NCBI GenBank assembly: GCA_948474755.1
Contig: CAOLHI010001295.1
Location: 310,001 to 374,000 of the forward strand
DNA from: Ctenosaura bakeri
Taxonomy: Eukaryota; Chordata; Lepidosauria; Squamata; Iguanidae
Length of the DNA: 64,000 bases
Reading direction: 5' to 3'
In this document: positions 54,391 through 64,000 of the stretch, one piece after another
Numbering within the stretch: the stretch's first letter is position 1
Layout of the letters: every line of letters starts with the position of its first letter
Made by a program: the position numbers and the translations under genes
The notes under the pieces: generated by a model
Database searches by the model: none
What the model was told of the DNA's origin: nothing
The model's input: only the letters and a program-made list of their open reading frames with translations

Positions 54391-57300
54391 GCAAAAATAA
54401 GTAAATAAAAGTGATAAAAGTAAGGAAATAAGGGAGGACAGAAGAAGAAAGAGGTACTTATGTGATACCATGAAGGTGCAGGCAGACTTTATGATGGGAA
54501 GGCGAGAAAAGAAAACAGCCTGAAGCCACATGACCTGCTTGCGCAGTGGTTCATCCAGCAATGGCTGACTGGAGCATCTGCGGTCTGAAATCTGAAGAGA
54601 TCTGAAATCAGGTGAGATTTTGGGTGAGATTTAGCATGAAATCACACTGGATCCCATTCCAAAGCTCATGATGGCCAGAGCATCACAAGATTTGATTCAG
54701 TCTGCTCCAAGCCTCTGCTCAGAGCAAACCAAGTCCAGTGCCGGGTTCCCTGAAGGGTGCTCAGTGCAATACCACCACCCCTCACAATGGCAGGGTGGGC
54801 ACCCCTCGCCAAGAAACCATTGCCTCTGTTCAAACCACTGCTTAGTCTTTACACCAGAGGATAAATGCACACAAATCTCACTTTAGAAATTAGGCTGAGA
54901 GACTGACTTTTCACACTGCTCATTCTCTGTTTCTACACATAGCTTTCCACAGAAGCTTCATGCCATGTGGCTGATGAAATGGGCTGAGGACATGAAAGCG
55001 TATGTGGAAAGTTCTTCACCCTTAGTCTCTTAACTGATACTGATTTTATTTAAGTCTGTTAAGCAGACTAAGATGACTTTGTCTTTATGTATGTAGTTCT
55101 TGTATAATTTGTTTCTCTTGGTAATGGACTGTGAACAAAATACAGTCAGTACAGTGTTATAAAGTGGACATATGAAATGAAAGATAGTTTTTATGGAAAA
55201 AAGAATTAATAACATTCACCCACTGCTTTTGTTTCTGTAATAATTCTGTAAAATCTTTTTTTTTAAAAAATAAGCATTTCTCAGCTTACCCAGAGCTTTT
55301 TCTGTTAAGATAACAAAAAGCAGCACTATAACATGCGTTCAAGACGTACAAGTACAAATACAAGCGACTGCGAGCTCTAGTGAAATTCTGTGAATTATGT
55401 TCCTATACTCCTGAGGCCAGGGAGCTGGGAAAAAACAAGGCAACACTTCTGGGCCAAGGAGTGGATTTTAACAGGGAATTGAAACTAGGAGTCTCACCTA
55501 TAGATGGGACATACTGAGAAGATTATGTCATCCCTCTATAAACACATAACACTCTCATGGACCAAAAGGAAGATGCTCTCATGGACCCAAAGGCATTTGA
55601 GACAGGGGAAGATAGCAGCATAGTCAGATGTATCTTTGTTTCACCCCATCATTATCTTATTTTTTTCAACTTCTCAGCCATACAATCCAAAAGGAGTGTT
55701 CCTAACCAACTGATAATTTTACTTCCCTCTGGGAAATTGAACAGCAGCACTTTCTTAATTAATACCAAAGAGAAAAAGAGGTAGAGCATGATAAACATAA
55801 TCTTTCAAATTAGCCTGCCTTGGTGCTTGGAAGAATTACGTTCTTGAGACTGGAACCTGCAGCAACCTTTGTTTCTTCTAAAATCTTCACTCATGAAACA
55901 ACCAATTAACTTACTTACCACAGAGATGCACTTTTGTTTATATTTTATAGATGTATTTTCTGAAAACTCAAATGTTCGCATTTGTCACAAGGGGTGTTAC
56001 CACACCATGGAAGATAATGTAATCACCCCATTGGGCAAAAGTCAAATTAAACAGGTCGCTGATAGAAATGTACAACCTTGGATTGTACAGTGAAAGAACT
56101 TTTTAAAACAAGATCCACCAAGCTCGTTCAGCCCCCTAAGCAGACTGCTTGTAAGATGAGGCAGGGGACACTTAAGTTTGAGTCACTGTGTGTGCTAGTT
56201 CTAAAGAGGAAGACAAGTACACTTTCCAGTTCAGCCAACAGCTCCCAATTGTAAAGATGCTTGACGGATCAGGGACGCTGCCACACTAATGCAAGCAGAA
56301 TCTCCCATTGTGAGTTCATGTGTGTTTAAAGTGGACATGGATGAATTAATGCTGATTCAGCCCAGGATCTCTTTAAAAGAAGTCAGGGTGGGATTACAAT
56401 AATCAAATACCTCTGGTAATTGCTGGAATAGATTGGATCATGGCTGTCAGAGCAGGTATATCTTTGCTCGATGCAACTCATGTAGAGGTCCTTGCCAACA
56501 GACTGTCATATGAGATATCAAAAATGGGAGACCCCATAAGCCACTCTGCCCAAAGCATGTCTGATGTTCAACACTCCCACATCACCCTATTGATTGATTG
56601 GGAATTCTCTCCCACTCACAAGTAACACACATTCCCTACAAAGAATGTCTTGCTCGCTCTCACATACATCCAAATTCATACAATCAATCTCATGACAATT
56701 AGAGACTTAATTCAGCATTCCCACAAGGGACATATTCCAAAGGAAATCAAAAAATAAATGAGGCCAAAACTAACAAAAGAGGAGACAGAACTGGAGGCTT
56801 GGTGACCAAAAGCCACTGAACAGGTCCACTGAATACAATGGCCCTGGGCAAGGCTGCCCTGGCACCCCATAGGAACAAGTGGTTGTTCCTCCTCAACTGG
56901 GACCCTCCAATTTCCCTCCTGCTTCAGCACCAATAAACATCACTCCTTCCACCCAAAATGTCTCTCTATCCTACCTTTCTCACCTTTTCCTTCAACAGCC
57001 TTGTATAGTTTGTGATACTGCTTGATTTCCTGTGTGTTTATTAATTTCCAATAAGATATCCTTTCAACTGGAGTCCTTACTACAGTTAATACTGGTATAG
57101 ACATGTGAAAAGATCCTGCTGTTACCCTCTTCTCACAGGCCTCCCTTCAGCTAATAATTTCCCAAACCCTAAGGAGACGCTGGCACTGCTTGTGGACCTC
57201 AAGTTCTCCTGCCTTGAGAGAGCACTTAGAGAGCACTTACTGATAAGTGATGTAGAAATACACACGCTATTCCTATTGCTGCCTTTTAGGGTAACAACAC

Positions 57301-58002
57301 TGTAGATTCATTGAAGAAGTGGGCTGATATCCATGAAAGCTCATACTAAAATAAATAAGCTAATCTCAAAGGTGCTACTTGATTCCTCTCTCCCTTTTAG
57401 ATTTTACATTTTATTCTGGGGGATCTAGAATTTGGGGGAAGTGGTGACTCTGTCAGGATGCTTTCATCTTCTTATATGTAATCACAAGGATACTTTATAG
57501 TGTAAGTGCAGTAGAATCAATGGGACAGGGTCAATAGGACAGCCTTAATTGCAAATTGCTACCTTCAGCAATGTATTCAGTTGTAACATTTAAGGCAATT
57601 GCTGTGTGTGTTCAGTGTCACCTTGCAGCAGACATAACGAATGGGAGATCAAAGGAAGGAAAACAAGAGCATAACAAGAAGGTGTTATGGGAATGATTTA
57701 ATAGGAGATAGCAACTAGCTCCCATGATGAAAGGTATATAAATTTTGAGAACCTGGGAAAATGCTGGCACTGTTGGTGTGATTTGACATCTAAGCCTTTT
57801 GACCAATCTTTGATATGCATGCCAAAAATTGTATAGAAGGTATCAACTTGTAACCAATTCTGATGCTATAGTTTCAAAAACATTGTGGTTATGTTGCTGC
57901 GTTGCTTGCTTTTCAGAAATAAAAGCTTCTGTTTTGAAACTGGGCAAAGTTCATCAGAGCAAATTAGCTGAGACGTGAGAGCTGGATGTCGGGAGTAATT
58001 TG
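54391..58002. other. Tail of unit B, non-coding
   Basis: Homologous to 20,740-23,075 and 34,270-35,339 of unit A, and from about 56,000 also to unit C (62,770-63,730). It shows the empty sites of the A-specific 21,778 TIR element and of the block holding the L1. No gene supported. Confidence 0.6.
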
Positions 58003-58066
58003 ATGATGTATTTCTGCATGGCAAGGGGTTGGACTCGATGGTCCTTGCAGTATCTTCTGATGGGAA
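58003..58066 (+). mobile_element. CR1 3' end remnant (unit B/C junction)
   Basis: TGCATGGCAAGGGGTTGGACTCGATGG..., a short CR1 3' terminus paralogous to 35,340-35,420. Confidence 0.75.
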
Positions 58067-58069
58067 TAT

Positions 58070-61043
58070 ATGCGAAAAGATTCTAATTATGATCTTTACT
58101 TTTTATCTGTTTTGACCTTCACAGTATCATTTCTGAGGTAGTTTACGGTGAGAGATGTTCCCACGTCATACTGATCAAGTGGGAACCCTGAATGTGCAGA
58201 GGTCAAGATAGCAGATGGCTACAGTGATTCTGTTTTCCCATGTCCCATGCATCTGTTAGCAATTTTTGTGTTCATTCAGTCCTCTGCAGATATTCCATGT
58301 GTGAAACCTGGAAAGTTACTTTTCGCAAGAATGACTATAACATGCTTAAGCCATCCATAACTGACGCCTCACCCTGACACTGCTCACTTAGAGACACCTT
58401 CAGTACCTTATCATTACATGCCAAGAGTTCAAAAGTGATACACCAACTCTGTGCCTGGCAACTACCTAATGAAGACACCGTGCTCCCATGGTCCTCACAC
58501 ATCTAGAAATTCTTATTCTTGTTAGAGATGAGAGAAATGCAATTCAACTTACACTGAAGATACATGTCTTTTCACAGTGGGATGTGAGAGAGAAAGAGAG
58601 ACCTCCCCAGATTCCCCAGGTTGTCCTTATCAGCTCTGTCCTTTACTGAGCTTTTTTTGGTCCAGAAATCGATATAAATCAGGCTAGCGGATGTTACTTC
58701 CTCCTCTGATCACTATACACTCTTCTCCACCCTTCAAGACGTTCGCTGCATCTCTAGCTTAGTTAGAATTAGATTTCTCTGCTCTCTCAATGTCACTGAT
58801 AGTTGATCGTTCCAGTTAAACCAAACAGGCAATCCACATTGGATTTTAGTCCAAACTTTAAAGGAGCTATCCAAGGAGCCAAACCTGCTTGGATAAATAC
58901 AGTTCAGTATTCTGGATAGTTCCTTCAAAGTAGGAACCAAAGTTAGGAGCTGATTCTCTGCCCTGGTGGCATCAGAGTCACCAGCTGCCAACTGCTCAAT
59001 ATACTTCCTTTCATAAATTTTGCTTTCTCATCTTCAGGGGTTGCCAAGAAAGTCACTAACAGCCTTAATATTTCAAAGAGCTAAATACTCAAAATGCAGC
59101 TGACAGCTTTCACTGCTGACCTTTCTGTCATGTCAAGAGGGCTGTTGGCCACACATGAATCCAGACCTCACCAAGCGAGGTCCAGCACACTAACCACTAT
59201 ACCACACCATAACTCCGAACCAAAAATGACTGGGAATGTTTCTGCAAATTTCTAGCAACATTCTTAGGGCACCATATGAAGTTTGCTTCATTGTTTTTCC
59301 AGTCTAAAGAGTGGCATTGCTAACTTTTCCCTATTTTCTCTCCTCCCCCACACACATACATTTGCAATATTTAGAAAGTATTACATCAATTTTGTTCTTG
59401 TCTCTTACATCGTTAAAGACACCCTCCCACACTACTTCACCCCAAGGGCACTTCTGAAAGGATCAAAGGGCCCTTGGGACTTAGTTCCATTCAGAGTTTG
59501 TGCAACGTGTAGTTTGCTCGTGCTGATTTAGTCTGAGTTCTAGTTCCCTGGGGACTCTGTGGCTCTTTGACAAGCAACTTCTTGGCAACTTTCAGTGATA
59601 CCTTGGAGAGCAACAGTTCTGTCCTTCCCATTCCCCTGGAAAATGCCCGTAAAAACAAATAGTCTACAACCTATCAAACAAGGATCTACACATGCTATGG
59701 GACACAATGCCGAGATTGAAAGAGACAGACCCAGGGTTGAACTAGACATGCCAAGAAGGTTAGCAGCTGAAGGGCAAAGGTTCAGTCTTTTCTTTTCTTT
59801 CATATTTGAAGCTAACTGGTATCTAGCAGTATGTAAACATCTAACATTTCAATACACCTCTTTTCACCTTTTGACTGTTCTTGGCTGTTCCTTATTTCCC
59901 TCTCTCTGTTGTGGTTTCTCCCCTCTTTAAACATTTCTCTAGCTATAATGCTGTATTATACTTTTTTGCCTCTGATTTTTTTTCCTGTCTGTATGCAAAA
60001 ATTAGATGTTTGATTCAAGCATTTTAACTGTGAATCTGAGGCTACAATTGTGTTGCACAGCAATTCTTTATGCATCTATTCAGAAGTAAGCCCCACTTAG
60101 TTACCTAGGGCTTATTCGAAACCAAGTACTTGGAACGCACTTAGAATTTAATGGAGATGATGGGCTTAGGAATACAAGGGCAACAGAGACTCGCTTATTT
60201 TTCTCACCAAAGGGATCATTTTCTCTTGCACTGTCTTCCTCTTTTCTAAACCCTTTAATTCTGAGGCATAGGAGGGGAAGAATGAGAGCATTGCCCATCT
60301 GCAATAAGAATTCCCCACCAAGACAGAAGTGAGTTGTGGGATGAAGCATCTCAAGAAGGAAAGGGCAATATATGATTAAATTAACTGAGATGAAACAAAG
60401 AGAAGACATCAAATATTTAATATACAGGGGTCTCCTCTTTGGTCTGGGGAGAAAAGCTCTTCTCAGGATACAGAAGTGGAGAATTTGTTCTCTCCTGAAA
60501 TTTCTAGTCCTCACAATTTGAATATTGTTCATTTGTATTTCAACTCTGTACAAAAGAGCTTGGGAGTACATTTGGTGCAGATGAAGAACAGGAGAGATCA
60601 GTGTTGAGTGTCTGTTGGTTCTCCATTCCAAGCTGCTGAAGCTTCCTCCACATTCTTCCTGAAATCATCATCCCAAAATGTAGATGGTGCTCAAAAATAC
60701 AGGTACTGGCAACAGATGCGTTATCATTAGGCTGATGTTTCTTGTTTTGTTTTCAGTCCTTTCACAACCTTTCCAAGACTGAATTTGCTTTTTTGGAAAA
60801 CATCATTGCAGCACCCTGATATTTTCAGTGAGCTTTATAAGCTGAGCTTTAACTCTCTCAAAACCCTCAACACACAGGTCAAGTGAAGATACTTTGGTTC
60901 AATATTTCCTTCTGCTGGATAAAATCTTATTTTATTTCCCAGTTTAGAGGATATATGATTTTTAGATGTAATTCAAAGAATATTTGCCATTTTGCTATTT
61001 TGAATAGTTTGCTGTCCTAAGCAATAATGCTGCTCACCCTAGC
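58070..61043. other. Head of unit C, non-coding
   Basis: Homologous to unit A (390-6,555, minus its insertions) and unit B (36,000-40,720). It retains the empty sites of the A TIR element (58,895) and of the B solo LTR. No gene supported. Homology ends at 61,041. Confidence 0.6.
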
Positions 61044-62194
61044 CAGTGGTTCTCAACCTTTCTAATGCTGCGACCCTTTAATACAGTTCCTCATGTTGTG
61101 GTGACCCCCAACCATAAAATTATTTATTTATTGTTTACAATGCCTCCCCCCTGGCAAAGGCCACCTTGCCGGCCAGGAGCGGGGGGCAGGGAAGGAAAGA
61201 GGGGCCGCGCGTCTCCCCAGAGAAAAAACGTCGAGAACCACCCCTCCGGGCTCTGCTTCTGCTTCGCTCTTGTTTCCGCTGGGGGGGGCAGTGTGAGTAA
61301 AGTTTCCAGAGTGTCGACCCTGGCCAGGGGAGGGAGGAATCCCAGTGCTTTTGTCTTTTGCTCTGGGCGCAGCTCGCCCCCCGGAAAAGCACCGCCTTGC
61401 AGCTCCCCGGCCCTTTCACAGTGCCCCCTCCGTGGCAAGTGGGGCAGGGGCCGTGGTGAGGAGGGGGCCTGCCCGCTGTGCTGCCGCCACCCCCCCCAAG
61501 CTGGCCCGTCAGGTGGGAGGTTCTCCCGGTAGTGGAGAAGGGGAGCGATTTCAGTCCCTTCTGAACAGGGAGCAGGGGAATGCGAACGCATGGCTTGCAC
61601 TTGAGCACCACCACTCCTGGGCCTTTGCGGCACGTTACCTTACTGTGGAGGTGGGGGGTGCCATTCGCGCAAGCAGTTTCTTGCACGAGGTGCTCTCTTC
61701 GCTGCTCCTTCGTCCTGCAGCTAGCTTCCTGGTCGCACAGCCGCCCCGCCCCTCCCTCCCTCCAGCGCAGCCTACAGTTCCCAGGCTGCACTGCAGAAGG
61801 AAGGGGCGGGACGGTTGTGTGACCAAGAAGCCAGCTGTGGGACGAAGGAGTAGCGGAAAGAACGCATCGCGGAAGAACCTGCTTGCACGAACAGCACCCC
61901 CACCTCCGCGATAAGGTAACATGCAGAATAGACCCAGGAGTGGTGGTGCGCAAACACGAGCAACGCGCTCGCGTCCTCCTGCCCCCTTTGGCAGGAGCGC
62001 ATGCAGACGCATGCACTCCCACCAAAGGGGGCAGGGGGATGCGAGCACATGGCTCGCACTTGCGCACCACCACCGAGGAGGGAATGGAGCCTAAGACCAT
62101 CGGAAATACATATTTTCCAATGGTCTTAGGCAACCCCTGTGAAAGGGTCGTTCAACCTCCAAAGGGGTTGCGACCCACAGGTTGAGAACTGCTG
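61044..62194 (+). mobile_element. SPIN-like hAT non-autonomous transposon with nested palindrome
   Basis: The left end is CAGTGGTTCTCAACC followed by GCGACCCTTTAATAC and GGTGACCCCCAACC. The right end is CCAATGGTCTTAGGC ... GGTTGCGACCCACAGG and GTTGAGAACTGCTG. These are the SPIN family ends in forward orientation. It shares its GC/CpG-rich interior with the copy at 30,770 (for example GGAGCGATTTCAGTCCCTTC), and the two are collinear except for a palindromic insertion at 61,605-61,951. The flanks CCCTAGC and CTCTAAA may be a decayed target duplication. A 332-codon minus-strand ORF (61,135-62,133) has no recognised domain. Confidence 0.87.
61605..61951. mobile_element. Large palindrome nested in the SPIN-like element
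   Basis: Inverted arms of about 165-170 bp. The left starts GCACCACCACTCCTGG (61,605) and the right ends CCAGGAGTGGTGGTGCGC (61,934-61,951). Matching inner pairs include GTTACCTTA/TAAGGTAAC and GGTCGCACAGCCG/CGGTTGTGTGACC, and the centre is near 61,778. It is absent from the sister copy at 30,770-31,552, so it was inserted or formed later. Confidence 0.85.
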
Positions 62195-62221
62195 CTCTAA
62201 ATATATATAGTTTTCTGTTTT

Positions 62222-62242
62222 TGTAGTAGTAGTAGTAGTAGT
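62222..62242. repeat. (TAG)n microsatellite
   Basis: Seven GTA/TAG units, just right of the SPIN-like element and within unit C's non-homologous segment. Confidence 0.9.
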
Positions 62243-64000
62243 TTAATTATTTTCCCTTTAAGCAAGAAGGTGAACATAGCATCAGATACAAGAAGTTGGG
62301 TAAGTTTGATTCCATTCATTCTATTTATAGTAGTCTTCCCCAAACAGCCCCCCATGAAAGGAACAGCCCCCCATGAAAGAATACCCCTGGATCTGCATGA
62401 TCCTTAGGCCACGGCAGACCCCCAGCAAATGCTTACTTTGTCAAATAAGCCCAGATTTGGATGGTAGCAACAAGATCAAATTTATTCCTTCATATTCACA
62501 CATGACTGGTTTGTTATGCATGGGTCAGTAACAGTGTGCACAGGTGCAAAATGTATTTACCCTGCCGCTGCAGTCAAGGAAATTTTCTGCCAGGACTAAA
62601 GCAGTATCACCAGATCATGTGACCCATTGCAGTCTCAGTAAGAATAAGACTGTCCACACAGCCAGCAGCCAATCACCCGTAGACACATCTCCATCCTGTG
62701 TCATAGCCAATAGTCATGGTCACACCATGGAACATTGGCGACTCTTTTGTACTGTCTATCCTCCTCACACAGCCGAAGGACACACATCCTCCATAGAAGT
62801 CAATGTAATCCCCTCATTGGACAAAAGTCAAATTATGCAGTTTGCAGACTGGGAAGTGTAACCTTGGATTGTACAGCAAAGGAACTTTTTAAAACAAGGT
62901 CCACCAAGCTGGTTCATTCCCCCTAAGCCAGACCACTAATAACACAAGCCGGGAGACACCAAGGTTTGAGTCATTGGGTGTGCTAGGTCTAAATCTCACT
63001 CACGAGGAAGGCAAGTACACCCTCCGATTCGGCCACTGACACCCAGTTGTAATGATACGTGACTCATTAATCAGGGACAGTGCCACACTAGTGCAGGCAA
63101 AATCTCCCATTGTGGATTCACATGTGTTAAAGGTGGACACACATGAATTAATGCTGATTCAGCCCATGATCTCTTTAAAGAAGGTCAGGCTAGGATTACA
63201 ATGATTAAATACCTCTGTGTAATCACTAGAATGTGTACCCCATTTCTCCCCGGTAAAGCAGGCTGGACAGAATGGTTGAAATTATAGTCAAGGCCAAATC
63301 GACCTTCCAGAATAAGGAGAGACTGGAAAGACTGGATCATGCTTGTTGGAGCAGTCATGTCTTTACTGGACACAGCTAACATAGAGGTTCTAGCTAACAA
63401 GCTATCTTATGTGACAATTGAGATGTCAAACATGAGAGAGACCATGAGCAGTCCATCCAAAGTATCTCTGATTTTCAACACTCCCTCACCAAACTATCAA
63501 TCAGTTGGGAATTAGCAATGGAGAGAAATGTTCTCCTACTTGTGAGTAATATGCATTCTTTACAAAAGAAGGTCTAACTAGCTCTCGTGTGCACCCAAAC
63601 TCACATAGTCACTCTTATGACAATCACTGACATGACTTGGCTTGGCCATTATGGACATATTCCAAAAGAGATCAGAGAATTAATGAGGCCAAAACTGATG
63701 AGATAGGAGACAGAACTAGAGGCTTGGTGGAATCTTGTGAATGCAACTTTTATACCATGCTGGAATTAGCTACAACTTTTCATTGCCACCTTCATCAGAA
63801 AGACTATACTGCCCATACATCTAGTCATTCCCCTCAGAATACGTACAGTCTCAGGAGATATCCTGTATTCCAAAAACAGAAACCATTGCGCAACCATGTG
63901 AGGTTGCATATGGCATACAGTGAATGTTGAAAGTTGCCAACACAGAGAAAACTTAGACTTCATATGTGACAGCCAAGCCCTGCAAACTCAACAGCCTTGC
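62243..64000. other. Unit C: unplaced segment, then tail, non-coding
   Basis: Positions 62,243-62,765 match nothing I recognise in units A or B, except a short direct repeat (CAGCCCCCCATGAAAG twice, 62,346-62,383). Positions 62,770-63,730 match the tail of B (about 56,010-56,805). Positions 63,731-64,000 are again unmatched. No gene supported. Confidence 0.5.

Larger units (their letters stand above)
35421..58066. repeat. Segmental duplication unit B (contains OR2)
   Basis: This is the second paralogous unit, about 22.6 kb. Positions 36,000-41,990 match the head of units A and C. OR2 and its 3' flank (47,882-49,230, 50,125-50,420, 51,090-51,620) match OR1 and its 3' flank (14,193-16,390). 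Positions 54,200-58,066 match the tail of A. Insertions seen only here include an unknown 340-bp block, a solo LTR, a palindromic MITE, the copia element, a tuftelin pseudogene and a Penelope-like fragment. The first 580 bases (35,421-36,000) have no counterpart that I see in A or C. Confidence 0.75.
58067..64000. repeat. Segmental duplication unit C, internally deleted, no OR
   Basis: This is the third paralogous unit. The head runs from 58,070 to about 61,041, where homology to 6,550 (unit A) and 40,700 (unit B) stops. Tail homology resumes at about 62,770, matching B from about 56,000, and continues to about 63,730 (matching B 56,800). The part equivalent to B 40.7-56.0 kb, including the OR exon, is absent. 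The gap holds a SPIN-like transposon (61,044-62,194) and about 570 bp of unplaced sequence. The unit may extend beyond the window. Confidence 0.7.

Noticed and set aside
61135..62133. 332-codon minus-strand ORF, the longest non-OR frame apart from the 340-codon OR2 frame
   Set aside because: It lies wholly in the GC-rich SPIN-like element and runs through the palindrome, with no domain. Overlapping long frames in other phases show it is a composition effect. The shared phase with 30,915-31,325 is noted as a finding only.

Overview
The window is animal nuclear DNA, most probably from a squamate reptile. The evidence is the mix of repeats: chicken-repeat-1 (CR1) LINEs, diverse L1 LINEs with eroded ORFs, a tRNA SINE with a Bov-B/Sauria-like 3' end, SPIN-like hAT transposons, a Penelope-like element and a vertebrate Ty1/copia element. 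The species cannot be fixed by eye. There are no bacterial-type genes, rRNAs, tRNA genes or CRISPR arrays. Only two genes look intact: intronless class II olfactory receptor (OR) coding exons at 14,261-15,214 and 47,951-48,904, both on the + strand and about 86% identical in protein by hand count.

The large-scale structure is a tandem segmental duplication. Unit A runs from about 390 to 35,420, unit B from about 35,420 to 58,066, and unit C from about 58,067 past the window end. Each unit starts with the same non-coding 'head' (about 390-9,120, 36,000-41,990 and 58,070-61,041). Each also has the same 'tail' (about 20,140-23,075 plus 34,259-35,420; 54,200-58,066; 62,770-63,730). A and B carry an OR between head and tail. 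C jumps from head to tail and has no OR, and a SPIN-like transposon lies at the break. Because the units are paralogous, many insertions can be dated relative to the duplication by their empty sites in sister units.

Unit A, in order: a CR1 fragment, a 500-bp TIR element, a SINE, a 5'-truncated antisense L1 carrying a 315-bp hAT MITE with a perfect 8-bp target-site duplication (TSD), OR1, two CR1 pieces, a small L1 piece, a SINE, a possible SGNH-hydrolase fragment of a DIRS/Ngaro-type element, (GAAA)n tracts, a 483-bp TIR element, another CR1, and a full-length L1 (25,990-34,253) with a 16-bp TSD. That L1 is split by a 783-bp SPIN-like element.

Unit B, in order: an unexplained 340-bp insertion, a 350-bp solo LTR with a 5-bp TSD, a palindromic MITE, a gag-less Ty1/copia element, an intronless tuftelin (TUFT1) retropseudogene directly against the copia 3' LTR, a foldback element, a SINE, OR2, a Penelope-like fragment and a (GAAA)n tract. 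Unit C has the head, a 1,151-bp SPIN-like element with a nested palindrome of about 345 bp, and the tail.

Functionally, only the two OR exons look able to make protein. Each has a good 3' splice acceptor just before its ATG, the usual OR layout with an upstream non-coding exon. Sequence upstream of both ORs is homologous for only about 65 bp, then is replaced by different transposons. Everything else is retrotransposon, DNA transposon, pseudogene or simple repeat. All homology and identity statements are by eye, without alignment software.
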